Part shown: positions 1 through 12,409 of the stretch, in pieces
How the letters are laid out: each line of letters opens with the position of its first letter
Numbering within the stretch: the stretch's first letter is position 1
From: Pegoplata infirma
Taxonomy: Eukaryota; Arthropoda; Insecta; Diptera; Anthomyiidae
DNA: 64,000 bases
NCBI GenBank assembly: GCA_963921195.1
Contig: OY992537.1
Coordinates: forward strand, 66,208,040-66,272,039
Reading direction: 5' to 3'
Program-made: the position numbers and the translations under genes
The notes under the pieces: model-generated
What the model was told of the DNA's origin: nothing
The model's input: only the letters and a program-made list of their open reading frames with translations
The model's database searches: none

Positions 1-390
1 CCTCCAAAACGTAAAAAAGTTTACTTGCAAAAAAAGAAAATCCGCGAAAAAAAATTTTTGGTGAAAAAAATTGGCCAAATTTCTTTTTTTGTAAATAATA
101 TGTTTGTATTTGTTTAAATATCATTCGGTGATCATTTCTGTTAATTGATCACAGCCGGATTAAAGCATTTTGTAATTTTAGGTTATCTTGAATGTACCAA
201 CATTTTCGAGGTGTCATTACATTTTCTTTCATATCTTTTGAACCGATTTCGCTTAAATGTAATACCTTAGGGCAACAAAAAGTAAATGTGCTAAGTCTTA
301 TTGTTAGTCATATCTGTTTAATACCTTGGCCGTGATCACCATTCCCACAGGCGGACAGACAGACGAATAATATTAATTAAATACGAATAA
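1..390 (-). mobile_element. DINE-1/Helentron-like repeat, variant, 3' end cut by window edge
   Basis: The window opens with CCTCCAAAACG, which resembles the reverse complement of a DINE-1 3' subterminal end. Near 350-365 there is a short GGCGGACAGACAGACG tract, the reverse complement of the GTCY microsatellite typical of these elements. The middle part (AAGCATTTTGTA, TTTTAGGTTAT, GAACCGATTTCGCT) is shared with 22700-23190, where another copy is interrupted by a MITE. Non-autonomous and non-coding. Confidence 0.55.
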
Positions 391-414
391 TATTAATTAA
401 TTGGTGAAAAAAAT

Positions 415-1055
415 ATTGACTAAAAAAATAAAAAATATGTTACGTTTTATTCACCAGCTGGTGAATATTTTTTTTATTCACCACGAGGTGAACTATTCAC
501 CACGAGGTAAACTATATATATGTTATATAACTACAAAATAAAATGATTGAACAAAATATGTATGAAAAAAATAATGAAAAAAAATATTGATGAGAAAAAT
601 AATTGATGAAATAAAAAAATATTGATGAAAAAAATCTTAATGAAAAAAAATATTGATGAAAAAAAATATTGATGAAAAAAATATTGATGAAAAAAAAATT
701 GACGAAATAAAAAAAATATTGATGAAAAAAAATATTGATGAGAAAAAAATTTATGAAAAAATATTGATGAAAAAATATTGATTAAAAAAAATTTGATAAA
801 AAAAATATTGATGAAAGATAATTATGTTACGTTTTATTCACCAGCTGGTAAATATTTTTTTATTCACCTCGAGGTGAATTATTATCTAAGTTACAAAACA
901 AAGTTACTAAAATTTTTGGTTTTAAGGTAATGAAAACAGTACTTCTATTTTCTTTTTTGTTAATCATTAGCTTATAAAGTCAAACTGAGGTGGCGTCCTG
1001 CAACTTTTTTTTTAAATTAGACACCACCCTTAAAACATTACCATGTTAAAAAAAA
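415..1055 (-). mobile_element. Array-bearing repeat, copy 1 (A-rich 14-bp array plus conserved terminus)
   Basis: A degenerate tandem array of ATTGATGAAAAAAA-like units (about 540-830) is bracketed by near-perfect 16-bp palindromes, TTCACCAGCTGGTGAA and TTCACCACGAGGTGAA types, at 450-512 and 838-880. A conserved terminus follows (CAAACTGAGGTGGCGTCCTG, then ACCATGTTAAAA at about 1040-1055). The same arrangement recurs at 15.8, 21.5-22.6, 34.8, 56.3 and 63.1 kb. No coding capacity. The superfamily is unknown; a Helentron-related non-autonomous element is one possibility. Confidence 0.6.
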
Positions 1056-1309
1056 ATATTTACAATTCGATAACATCAATCGGAATTTGAAAAAAGATCA
1101 ATATTTGGTGTATTTCGATTCACTCTAATTTACCAATAATAGGTCTACACAAGCGGAACCGAAAAGAGGGAGGGAAACTCTTGCCCCATCCAACTTGAAG
1201 AAAAAACAAAAAAATTAGAGAGAAGGGAGATAGGTTAAAAATCTGTCTACAAAATTAAGAAAATGATAATTTTGTAAGCAAGTTAAGTTGAGGTTGGGTT
1301 GTACCAGCC

Positions 1310-2779
1310 TAGGGTTACCAGATTTGAAATATGGAATAACAGTACATTTGGTCCCAAAAAACAGTACATTGCAAATAACAACAGTACTTTTTTAAGAGTC
1401 TTATTTTATATCAAACTACAAAAACTTAGCCCTTTTACCCTGATTTCAAACAGATCTCAGCCAAAGCGAGCATAAGAGGTTGTTAACAGAACGGCGAAAC
1501 ATTTTAGGTAAACCGTCTCAAATTTATTCTATTTTTTTTATCAGTGTTGAAAAAATTGCATTTGACTTTTTAGAGCATTTGTCTTAGTTGCCGCGATATC
1601 TTACTTGAAAACCTTTTGTAGTCTATACTTTCGTTTAACTAAAACACCGATCTTCCTATCAAAAACATATGAAAAAATCCATAAAACAGTGTTTTAATTA
1701 AAACACGACTTTAAAAAGCAAACGCGAAAACGGTACTATTGCACTCAAACAAAGGCCTAATTAAATTTTGTGAAAAAATTTTTTTTTCACAATTTAGTAA
1801 AATTTAATAAAAATATTGAAATTTCTTTGACATAATTTGCAACCAATTAGTTCATCATATTTATCTTCTTAGAATTGATAAAGTTTTTTCTTCAGGTTTA
1901 GTAAATTTTATGCAATTTAAGGAATTTTTTTTTCAAAAAATGTTTCAAAAACTAAGCCAGAAAGAGCAAAAAAGCCTTCATTTTCGATTCTAAAAATCTC
2001 TAAAGAATTTCCGGTCCTCTTTCAATGTATGGACTCTTCAATTTGAATCTAAAAATTTGGGAGTTCCTCATTTCTCAGAAAATATTGCCGAAACAAAAAA
2101 AAAAATGCCAAATACATTTTTGTAGTTCTTTACACGACCGTCTTAATCCCTCTGTGTAATAGTTTTTTAGTTATCCCGTTAAGATTCTAAAGACCCTTTT
2201 GGGCCCTTAAATTCCCGTATCCTAAAAACTAAGCAAGGTAGAGCGAAAAGGGCAAAGATGTTGAATCAAAATCTATGACGATCCTTAATAGACCCAATGG
2301 GACTGGGCCTAAGGTGGTCTGGACCCATGGGTTCCGAACCTAATGGGGTCTGCCCGCAATCGGAACTTAAAATGAGATGTACTCAATAAAATAAATTTTT
2401 TCCCATTTTCTAGTTTTTTCTTTTTCTTATTTTTCAGAAAAATTTAGATAAAAAGAAGGAAAACATGGCAATGGAGCTAAATCATTATTGAATTTAGTTA
2501 AGTTTTTCACTTTTCAAATAAATTTTTCTTTTTGAGTGTGGTATAAAATTAAATTGCATTTAGCTCCTTTTTAAAAATTGAGTTAAAATTTTGTCAAATA
2601 TGAAACATTTTTCGAAAAATGTTACATTTTGGTGATGAGTATAAAAAAAACAGTACAAAAGTAGTACACGCTTTAAAAAACAGAACTTTTGCGTACTGTC
2701 TTAGGTGCTGTGCATAAAACAGTACTTTTTATAAAAAACAGTACATGTACTGTTTAAAACAGTACGAATGGCAACCCTA
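1310..2779. mobile_element. Non-autonomous hAT element with 8-bp TSD
   Basis: The ends read TAGGGTTACCAG and, reverse-complemented, TAGGGTTGCCATT. Both sides are flanked by TACCAGCC (1302-1309 and 2780-2787), an 8-bp target duplication as expected for hAT. Both subterminal regions carry repeated AACAGTAC motifs (1339-1392 and 2645-2765), probable transposase-binding repeats. No transposase frame remains. Sequence at about 1770-2541 resembles the CACTCA element at 28019-29021 in reverse orientation, so a second element may be nested inside. Confidence 0.85.
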
Positions 2780-2787
2780 TACCAGCC

Positions 2788-3518
2788 TAAAATAAGGAAA
2801 TTTTTAGGCAAGTTCATGGCGCTCAGACATAAAATAGTCCATTTGTAAACAAGAATCTGATCAGTTTTAAAGAAATTTTTGAGTTACAAAAAACAAAAAC
2901 GATCCCCCTCCTCAAACTAAAAACCATTATCTGCCACTGTTATTATATCTATGTTAATTCATAGTTGCATGCATGTATGCACAAATACTCCTTCGCATAC
3001 AATAATAATGTTTTAAATTTTTTTTTTGCATATATTCTCTGGTGTAGAATTTTAAATTTGCATTTTGGCATAATTTTACTATGCAACCTACAAAAATTTT
3101 TTGCTTAAAACATGCATTGTAAGTGTGTACGATGTAATAAGACAAACTATTATGGAAATTTAAGTGTGTCAGCAGAAAGAGAATAAAGAAAATGAGAAGA
3201 AGAAAAAACACTACTACTACAAATGCAACAACAATTATGTCATGTTGTAACATGCATAAAAGAATTTTTAATTATTGCTAACAAAACATAATTGAAAAAT
3301 GTCTTTAGTTTATGCATGGCATATTAATGAATTTAACAAAGGAAGGCCATGAATTTAAAATATTCCAAAGAAATAAGACTAAACCGCTTAAATCTAAAAC
3401 AATATTATTTTAGCAAATTGGATAAACAACTAAAAGTTAGAAATATTAATTATTTAAATTTATTTGCTCCTTGAATAAACAACACTTTTATTAAATCTGA
3501 TTTTAATGAAATTGTTGT
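2788..3518. other. AT-rich sequence, nothing recognised
   Basis: No repeat, gene or RNA signal is evident. A 99-codon open frame on the minus strand (2954-3253) is low-complexity hydrophobic and phenylalanine-rich, as expected by chance in AT-rich DNA, and is not called. Confidence 0.6.
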
Positions 3519-3526
3519 GTATTTAT

Positions 3527-4851
3527 TAAAGGTGTCCTAACGACTAAGGTAATTTTTCAAAATCACTTTTTAATACGTGGTAGGGTCCTTAATTGTAGTT
3601 TTGTATCTAAAAATGAGTGAGCCAAAATTTGGAGACAATCGGATAAAAATAACTCGTGCCGAAAATGGATTGAAGTTTTGGGACACTCTTATCTGATAAA
3701 AAAACACGTTTTTTCTAGTTTTTTGAAAAATATTGGTATATGCTATTTTTTGTTAATTTTTTTGTTAAGTAATATGAAAATGGTAATAAATTACCTTTCC
3801 AAAAAGCTTAAAAAAATTCAAATCGGATGAAAAATAAGCATTTTACGCATACATGCCCCAGACCATTGCATGGTTTTTAAAGCCAAAATTTGAAAATTTT
3901 CAAAATTTTTAGGCAAAAAAATAAAAAAAATTAAATTTTACTTTATAATTATTTTAAATACATGTTATAGATAAAAACTAACAGATATGGTAGTCTAACT
4001 TTTTTTTTCATTTGGCGTGGGTAGTGATATAATTTCCGCGGATTCCAAAGAAAATTAGTTTTTCTAAAATAATTTAGCAAATATGGGAAACAATTTTCTG
4101 TATTGTATTATACGAAGTGAAATACATAAATTCTGTAAATTTTTGAGAATTCGGGCATCTTTAACCCCTTTTCATCGAGGTAAAATGACAAATTTGAGAC
4201 GTTATACATTTCTATAATACAAAATATCTGCATATATCCGATTTCTCAAAAGTTACAGAATTTACGTTTTACACTTCGATCCGCACAATAGAGCACAAAT
4301 TTTCAAAAATTTGCTTAATTATTGTAGAAAAACGCATTTTATTTGGAATCCGCGGAAATTTTATCACTACCCGCGCCAAATAAAAAAAAAGCTTGACTAC
4401 CATATCTGCTATTTTTAATCTTAAACATGTTTTCAATTTGATCATAAAGTAAAATTAAATTTTTACTATTTTTTTGCCTAAAAATTTTGAAAATTTTGAA
4501 ATTTTTGCTCTAAAAACCATACAATGGTCTGGGGCATGTATGCGTAAAATGCTTATTTTTCATCCGATTTTAATTTTATTAGTCGTTTTGAAAAGGTAAT
4601 TTAGTACCATTTTCATATTATTTCACAAAAAATTTAACAAAAAATATCAAATACCAATGTTTTTCCAAAAACTAGAAAAAACGAGTTTTTCGTTCTTATA
4701 AGAATGTCCCAAAACTTCGATCCATTTTCGGCACGAGTTATTTTTAGCCGATTGTCCCCAAATTTTGGCTCACTCATTTTTAGATGCTAAAGAACAATAT
4801 AGGACCCTACCAGGTATAAAAAGGTGATTTTCGTTTTTAAGGACACCTCTA
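3527..4851. mobile_element. Foldback hAT-like MITE with 8-bp TSD
   Basis: The arms are inverted for several hundred bases: GGTGTCCT, GGTAGGGTCCT, GAGTGAGCCAAAATTTGG and TCGTGCCGAAAATGGAT appear at 3531-3680 and, in reverse complement, at 4690-4847. The ends read TAAAGGTGTCC and, reversed, TAGAGGTGTCC. The flanks GTATTTAT at 3519-3526 and 4852-4859 are an exact 8-bp duplication. The inner portions (CATGTATGCGTAAAATGC) are also inverted, so the element can fold into a long hairpin. No coding capacity. Confidence 0.82.
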
Positions 4852-5095
4852 GTATTTATATTACTACTCCGCACAGAAACAAATTGTCACAACAATTAAT
4901 GTCTTTGTTTAAACAATTAAATATGTGGTAAAGACTGAGACTGAACGAATTTTGTAACTGTGTAGAAATTATCAACTCTTTTTTATAACAAGTGAGTATA
5001 ACACGTTGTCTCTTCGTACACTCAAAATAAATTCTCTGTCTAATCAGAAAAAAAAATCTGCTGAAAATAAGTCTAAACATTTTTCTTTACGATTT

Positions 5096-5577
5096 ATTTT
5101 TCCAAAAATGAGAATTTTTTGGTGGGAGAATTGCATAAGTATCTGAGAATTTTCTATACGAAAGGGCCTCAGAACCTCAGAATTTTTCTATTTGGATAAT
5201 ATCTCCGAATCATAAACTTTCTCGTTAAGCAAAACTTCAAAATCAGAAAACTTTTTTTGAATAAACCTATCTTAAACTTGACTTATTTTTTATTAGGAAG
5301 TTGTGTCAGAATCTGGATATTTTGGTGTCAGAAAATTGCTGAAAATCTGAAAATTTCTTAAGGAGACATTTTTTTAAAATATCAAACATATCTTAAGTTT
5401 TCTTAAAGAAAAAAATTTAAAAATACTTCTATAGAAAAAATGATAATAAACAAGAGTTAAACACTAAAAAACCTAAACTAATGATTCAAGTCCTGCCTGA
5501 GGTTCCCTGTAAAAAAAAATTTTGAGTAAAAAAAAAAATTTCCCCTCCCCCAAACCCAAGAGCTGGATTCGCGGCTG
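5096..5577 (-). mobile_element. Truncated relative of the satellite-carrying hAT
   Basis: Degenerate TCTGAGAATTTTCTATA units occupy 5100-5420. They are followed by a terminus that, reverse-complemented, reads CAGCCGCGAATCCAGCTC then TTGGGTTTGGGGG. This resembles the 5' end of the element at 35195 (CAGTGGCGGGTACAGCTT then TTGGGTTTGGGGGG). The other end and a TSD were not found, so this is a decayed or truncated copy. It links the 35-bp satellite family to hAT termini a second time. Confidence 0.55.
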
Positions 5578-6599
5578 ATTGGAGGACACAAATGTTAAAC
5601 TGATTTTTGCAAATAGACGGAGTGTTTAGAGGATTTCGAAATTTTACAATTTCCGAAAAAGTTTTGAAGAATTTTCGAAGTCCCGGATACAAACTACATT
5701 TGGTACATTTCTTGCATTTTGGAGTAAAAATTCATTAGCAAAGTTCTTAAGGAAAAAAAAATTAAGTTCCGAAAATTTATTAAATTTTCTAAGTTCGGAC
5801 ACAAACTTTTTAAAAAATGAGATTTAAATTTTCAAAAATGAGATTTAAGTTTTTAAAACTTAAAAAAAAAACATACTAGAACACTTTTATGAATTATTTA
5901 GGATTTTTTTTTCAAAAGTACTTAAAATAATAAATTTGTACCATTTTTGACGAAGTTATGAGTAAAAGAAGTTTGAGTACATGAACAAACTACCAGTTTT
6001 TTAAAAATTCAATGTCTTTTGCACGGGTCATCAACAAATTCTGAAAATTTACCACGAAGCACAGTGGATCGTGTAGAAGAAACACCCGGTCATTATTTTC
6101 GCTGTTTTTTTTTTTTTAATAAAAAAAAAGCCTTTTTATATGTTTTAGGGTGCTCTGACTCCGAATTTGACAAAAACAAAAAATTTTTATTTACAAAAAA
6201 ATAAAAAATTACGATTTTTAATTTTTGCTATTTTGCAACATTCGTGTTCATAATAGGGATACCATTATAATTTTCTTTAAGTACTGCTTCAAATACAAAA
6301 GTTAAACTAAAAAATAATAAAATCGGCCCAAATATGTAAAAGAATCCACACTAAAAAAAAAAACAAAAACTTTAGGTTAGGATAAAAAAAATGCCCAAGT
6401 TCTTTAAAAATAGTACGAACAGAATACTAACGGCATTTAGGTCCTCTTTAATTTCCCTATAGGTTTTGTACCCATTTTCTTGAATTCCGTCGAAATATTT
6501 GACGGTTAAAATTTCAGAGTAATTTTTTTCAGTGTATTATTTTCTGAATTTGGAAATATTGTTAGTCAAATTATAAAGAAAGATGATATTTATAGATTA
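5578..6599. other. AT-rich sequence with no supported gene
   Basis: Nothing coding is convincing. The 61-codon plus-strand frame at 6019-6204 has no recognisable features. TTTTTTTCAGTGTA near 6525 resembles a MITE terminus but no partner was located with confidence. Confidence 0.5.
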
Positions 6600-7107
6600 C
6601 ACTCTAAACAATCCGTGTAAAAATACTACTATCAAGTGGGTAAAATTTTATGTAAAATAGCACACAACGCCTAAAATTAGACACCAAGTGTTTAAAAATC
6701 TAATTTGAACACAAAAATTTTAAAATTACACACAATATATAGTATTTTGTGTGTTTATAAATATATTCGTTGAGAAATAAACACAAGATATTTAATGCTA
6801 CACAGTATGTGTGTATGGTAAACATTTTGTGTTTAATATTCCGATATTAAGCATAAAATGTGTAATTTAAAAAAATAATTAAAATTGTCAAAAAAAAAAA
6901 AAATAAATAAAAATAGTATCAGAAAAAACATTAGCAACCAAAATAAAATAACGCGAAGAAAACTAATAAAATAAAGATAATATATGTATTTAATGTAATA
7001 GTGACTTAAATACATTTTATACATTTCGCTATTTATAAATTTAGAGCTTCATCAAAAGGATTTAAAAATATAGACTAAAAGAAACAATTAAAGCGGAAAT
7101 CTGTTTA

Positions 7108-9250
7108 ATGCCTAATACTGAAGAAAAATATTTGCCAAATCAGAAAGGTAAGTATAGCAACAAAAGATTTTTGAATTCTGAGATTTTTTCTTTACAAAGT
7201 TTCTCAGATTCTGTGAATATATCTTTAACAAAAATATCTCACAAAATGTCTCAGATTCTAAAATGTCGCAAAATATATCTTATTTTTTGATAGAAAAAAA
7301 TGTCTTGGATTTTGGAAACTTTTCTGAAAAAAAAATTGGTCAGACTCTGGGATTTTTTTATTCAAAAATTATTTCAGAATCTTAGAATTTTTATAGAAAA
7401 AATATCTCAGAATCTGAGAATTCTTCTAGGAAAAATATCTCAGATTTTGAGAATTTTTTAAAAAAAAATATGTTTTTCTATAGAAAAAAAATATTTCAGA
7501 TTCTGAGAATTTTTTTATACCAAAAATGTCTTACATTCTGAGAACTTTTCTATAGAAAAAATATCTCAGATTCTGAAAATCTTTCCATTAAAAAAATTTC
7601 ATATTCTGAGAAATTTTCTATAGAAAAAAATCTAAGATTCCGAAAATATTTCTATAGAAAAATATCTCAGATTCTGAGAATTTTCCTATAGAAAAAACAT
7701 TGCAGATTCTGGGAATTTGTCTATAAAAAAAATATCTCAGATACTGAGAATTTTTCTATAGAAAAAATTCTGAGAATTTTTCTATGGAAAAATATATTTT
7801 TTCTACAGAAAAAAATCACAGAATTTTTCTGTATCAAAAATGTCATTAATTCTGAAAATTTTTCTATAGGAAAAATATTTTACATTCTGAGAATTTTTTT
7901 TTTTTTAGACTCTGAGAATTTTTCTATAGAAAAAACTTATCAGACTCTGAGAATTTTTCTGTAGAAAAATATATCAGATTCTGGTAATTTTACTATGGAA
8001 AAAATATATCAGATTTTGAGAATTTTTCAAAAGAAAAAATATCTCAGATTCTGAGAATTTCTTTAAAGAAAAAATATATCAGATTTTTAGAATTTTTCTA
8101 TAGAAAAAATTTTTAATATTCTTAGAATTTTTCTATAGAAAAAAATATCACAGATTCTAAAAATATTTCTTTAGAAAAAATATCTCAGATTCTGAGAACT
8201 ATTTTATAGAAAAAATATCTCAGATTCTGAGAATGTTTCTATAGAAAAATATCTCAGATTTTTAGAATTTTTTTATAGAAAAAATATTTCAGAATATAAG
8301 ATTTTTTCTATAGAAAAAATATCTCAGAATCTGAGAATTTTTCTATAGAAAAAATATCTCAGATTCTGAGAATTTTTCTTTAGAAAAAATATCTCAGACT
8401 CTGAGAATTTTTCTACGGAAAAAATATTTCAGATTCTGAGAATTTTTCTATAGAAAAAATATCTCAGATTCTTAGAATTTTTCTATAGCAAAAAAATATC
8501 TCAGATTCTGAGAATTTTTCTATAGAAAAAATATCTTAGATTCTGAGAATTTTTCTATAGAAAAAATATCTCAGATTCTGAGAATTTTTCCGTAGAAAAA
8601 ATATCTCAGATTCTGAGAATTTTTCTATAGAAAAAATATCTCAGATTCTAAGAATTTTTCTATAGAAAAAATATCTCAGATTCTGAGAATTTTTCTATAG
8701 AAAACATATCTCAAGTTCTGCGAATTTTTCTATAGAAAAATATATTATATTCTGAGAATTTTTCTATAGAAAATATATAAAAAGTTTTTCTATAGAAAAA
8801 AGTTTTAAGATTTGTAAAAGAAAATCTGTAGAAAAAACATCCCAGTTTCTGAGGATTTTTATATAGACAAAATTTCGAAGATTCTAAGAATTTTTCTGTA
8901 GAAAATCTCTCAATTAAAAATTTTAACTTTTTTGTATATTTGCAGTTTTGTTCCGACATATAGATGCAACTGATGAAATCAAAATTTAGATTCCAGCGAA
9001 TTCTCTGTTTATCGCGATTACTTGTAAGTATTTTATTTTTGATAATAATTGCAATTTATTCATTATAATATTAATATGTTACTTTTTTAATTTATTTGCA
9101 GAAACAGAGGACTCAACAAAAAATGTATTTTAATGAAGAATTATGCAGGAATTTGCGAAAATAGCGGCATTTATTGAACAAGTTAATTCAATGTGTTCAT
9201 TAATTATATTAATTTTAATACATAATTTCGTCTTTTATATGTAGTTAGTA
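7108..9250 (+). other. Possible spliced transcript with satellite in intron 1
   Basis: Consensus splice signals line up: AAAG/GTAAGT at 7147/7148, TTTGCAG/TTTT ending 8945, TT/GTAAGT at 9023/9024 and TTATTTGCAG/AAAC ending 9101. They predict an intron 1 of about 1.8 kb filled by the 35-bp array and an intron 2 of 78 bp, a typical short fly intron. An ATG at 7108 reads through the first junction to a stop in exon 2, giving only 27 residues with no recognised domain. This could be a non-coding transcript, a captured gene fragment, or chance; there is no expression evidence. Confidence 0.25.
7280..8940 (+). repeat. 35-bp palindromic tandem satellite array (array A)
   Basis: About 45 tandem units with a 35-bp period (measured between CTGAGAAT at 8401 and 8436). 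Each unit contains two small palindromes, TCTCAGATTCTGAGA and TTTTTCTATAGAAAAA, so every repeat can form alternating hairpins. Units are most uniform between 8330 and 8700 and more degenerate toward the edges, as expected if the centre was homogenised most recently. A diverged relative fills the hAT element at 35195-37368. Confidence 0.9.
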
Positions 9251-9322
9251 TTAAAGCATTTCTTAAAAAAATTTTCTATTTAAATTTATGCATATTATAT
9301 CCATAGTTATAAGTGTTATAAT

Positions 9323-10012
9323 CAGGGAAACCAAAAATATGCTCTAAAAAACACGTTTTATGCGCTTAAAATATGCCCTTAAAAACGGAAAATATGCTCT
9401 AAAAACAATAAAAATATGCTCTTAAAAAAAATTATGTCCCCTTTTTTGCGGTGGTTTTTACAATTTGTTAGAGAATAGACCCTCCAAATACCGTTATGAG
9501 CGATAGTTAGAGGGTTAAATATATTCTACAAAAATATTTGCCTTAATATTTTCTACCAAGTTGCTGAATCTAAAGAAAACATAGTTTCATATACCGATAT
9601 GATGCAAGAACAGGCCAAAGGGGAATCAATCGTCACAATTCCGTAATTGTTAAAAAAAAAATATCCTTGTTGGATAAAAAATTTAAAAATAAATGTTGTC
9701 ATAAAAAAAATTGGAAAATAATGCTCTAAAAATGGGGGAAAAAATGCTCTAAAAATGTAAAAATATGCTCTTAAAAGTGAAAAAATGATCTAAAAATTTA
9801 AAATATGCTCTAAAAATATGCTCTTATGCTAAAATATGCTCTTAAACCTAAAATATGCAAAAATATGCTCCTAAGGCTAAAATATGCAAAAATATGCTCT
9901 AACAAATCGATGACAGATTTCCTAAAAACTTCTGAAACGGATAAATACCTTGTCCATTTATCAATAAAATGCACAGGAAAAAACATGATACTGCATATTT
10001 TTGGTTTCCCTG
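9323..10012. mobile_element. Non-autonomous hAT MITE with 8-bp TSD
   Basis: Perfect TIRs CAGGGAAACCAAAAATATG and its inverse are flanked by exact GTTATAAT duplications at 9315-9322 and 10013-10020. The interior carries many ATGCTCTAAAAA-like subterminal repeats on both sides, typical of hAT transposase-binding clusters. The well-preserved ends and TSD suggest a fairly recent insertion into the larger 6.6-10.4 kb element. The 65-codon frame at 9826-10023 lies in these repeats and is not a gene. Confidence 0.9.
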
Positions 10013-10374
10013 GTTATAATTAAACCACTAAATAGTTGAAATAAAAGCTATAAAAATAATAAAAATTTATTTTTTGGTTTTATTTCTTTACAGGAATTTT
10101 AATTGCAAGACATTTAATGCGCAATTTTACGCATTTTAAATGCACAAACACAACGAAAGTTTTTTTAAGCACAACAATTTGAAAATTACACATTTTATGT
10201 TTATTGGTAAAGAATTTTGAAAGCGGCATACACGTATGTGTACACACAAAATGTTTATTATTTGTACACATTTTGTGTGCAAATGTTGAAATTTAAACAC
10301 ATAGAGTATTTTTACCCACTTTATTGTAGGAGAACAGTAAAGTGGGTAAATTTCAACAAAAATTTATAAGAGTG

Positions 10375-12407
10375 TATATAAAGCTGTATAACTTTTCATT
10401 TCTATTTTTCGCGTTATGTCGCGATTTGTGAATTTTGCTATCCACGCAATTTTTTCGCAAATGGAACATGCGATGTTTTAAAACTTGCCCCTGTCATCAG
10501 ATAAGCATAAAAAAATAAAAACACTTCCTGTATGAAAAATTATAAAAAAACTGAAAAAATCAATAAAGTATTTTATAAAATATTATAAAATCTTAGAGTA
10601 CACAGGAACTCAGCGACCAAAAATCCATAAAGGACACAAATTTCAATCAGTTTGTATGATTAGTTTTACCCTTTGACCTGGACTTTCAATTTTCCATTCA
10701 CTGTGCGAAGCAGTTTTTGACGGGTACTAAAAACTGTTTAAAATTTAGGAAAATCTAAAAAAAAATTTTAAAAGTGACCGATTTGATATGGAATGCCCCA
10801 TATGTGAAGCAGTGTTTTTCAAAATGGCCACATACATTGGAAGCGAGTAGGTAATGTGGTTATTACTTAAATGATATCGCAATGTTAAAATAATGAGTTT
10901 TTCACCACTTCATTTTATATCTTAAATCTCATTACTTGGCAATGGAAATTTTTATTTCTTTTGTCAGCAAAATTTCATAATGTTAGTTACGTCTATTTGC
11001 ATTTTATGTAACGATATCCTGTTATTTTGTGGTCTCCTAATAGTCATTTGTTATTTAAATATTTCTGTTTTCTTGTTATTTTTACTTCATATTCATTAAA
11101 GTGTTGCATGTTTGTAATGATTATATGCAAACCAAAAAAATTATATAAACTATTGTTTGTAAAACTTCTTAAGCATTTTTAACAGGAAATTGTTGCAAAT
11201 ATGTTGGCTTGTTAAGTGAAAGGAAAACCTACATTTTATTTTAAATTGTTGTTGTTTTTGGAAATTTTCTCTTTAAAACTGTATTTAATTTAAAACTGGT
11301 AATTATTTTTTAAACAATGTGTATATTTTGTAGTAAAAATACATTTTTCTTTTAAATATTTTTGCATAAATTATTTTTATGTAGAGTTTTGAATGTGAGT
11401 TAGTTAGTAGTATACAATTAAATTTTGCTTCTAATTAAGAGGATTTTTTTATAGGTCTACTAAATATGTTTAAGTGAGTTATTGTGGTTTTTTATTGAAT
11501 AATAAAAACTAAGAAAATAAAACTACTACAACTTAATAATAGTTCTTGAAAATTTTAAGGGAAAATTTTTTTTGAAAAACATGCATTTAAAAATAGTATT
11601 TAGGAAAAATTTCTTAAAGCCAGAAAAAATAAAAAAAAGTAATTGTTGATTTTTTTCTTAATTAATTTAAAAATTGCAAACTATTTGGTTTCCAAAAAAA
11701 TAAGTTAATTACACAGGCAGATATTGCCAACCGTACAAAAAAGTACCGGTAAAGCAATTTATATTTTTTGTCTAAAAAGTGTAATGATATAATTATTCGA
11801 AATAGTACCTTGCAAGAGCATTGCTAATGTTTTTTATTAAAAACCGTTTAAATTAATTTTCCATTAACATTTACTTACTTTTAGAAAAATTCGAATATAT
11901 TTTATATCCCTGCAGAATAAGTGACCGATCCATAATAGGTCTCGTGTCATATCACTCGGAAACATATTACCCATGCCGGTTTATAGTAACATGTCATACA
12001 ACACATCACAGTTTTTTTCGGGACCTTTTCGAAATGTGAAAAAAATACTTAAAGCATTTTTATTAAATTTTTTTAATGCAAAACCTAAAAATAATTTTGT
12101 CCGGGATTAACAGCTTACAATTAGAAATTCCCCGCAGGGGACACCTTCCCTCTAGCAATAAGTGTTAACAAATTCATGTATTATGCATTAAAGTTATACA
12201 ATTTCATAACTATTTATTTAATTATTTTATTGCTTTGTTCACAAAAAGGGGCAGAAAAATTAAAATATCGAAGAAGTAAAGCTACAGGACTTAAAACTTC
12301 GTCCAATATTAAAATGCTCAATTTGCTTATCAAAAGTATAAAAAAATCTGTAAAAAAATTAACTTTTTTTGAGTTTGTTTTTAGTTCCGAATTTCTCCGA
12401 CCTTAAC
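10375..12407. other. AT-rich sequence with small repeat fragments
   Basis: Mostly without recognisable features. Sequence at 10830-10910 (GTAGGTAATGTGGTTATTAC, CAATGTTAAAATAATGAG) resembles 46465-46540. Sequence at 11720-11790 (ATTGCCAACCGTAC, AAAGCAATTTAT) resembles the inner MITE near 46555. Both are fragments of the CCCAG-ended element group. Short frames here, for example 12176-12406, are not supported as genes. Confidence 0.5.
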
Positions 12408-12409
12408 TA

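Larger units (their letters stand above)
6600..10374. mobile_element. Large (3.8 kb) TIR element carrying a satellite array
   Basis: CACTCTAAAC at the left and TATAAGAGTG at the right are inverted ends preceded and followed by TA, consistent with TA-target insertion. Inside them AAGTGGGTAAA (6635) pairs with its inverse near 10310-10347. The segment around 6795-6865 (GTGTGTATGGTAAACATTTT, CATAAAATGTGTAAT) is inverted at about 10170-10260. The interior holds the 35-bp array, splice-like sites and a nested hAT MITE. The arms have diverged and the exact ends are moderately certain. Confidence 0.5.

Noticed and set aside
2954..3253. 99-codon hydrophobic minus-strand frame suggesting a small membrane protein
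   Set aside because: Hydrophobicity follows from T-rich codons in AT-rich DNA; no supporting signals.
7280..8940. CRISPR-like appearance of regularly spaced palindromic repeats
   Set aside because: There are no unique spacers; the array is contiguous 35-bp satellite and the context is an insect genome.
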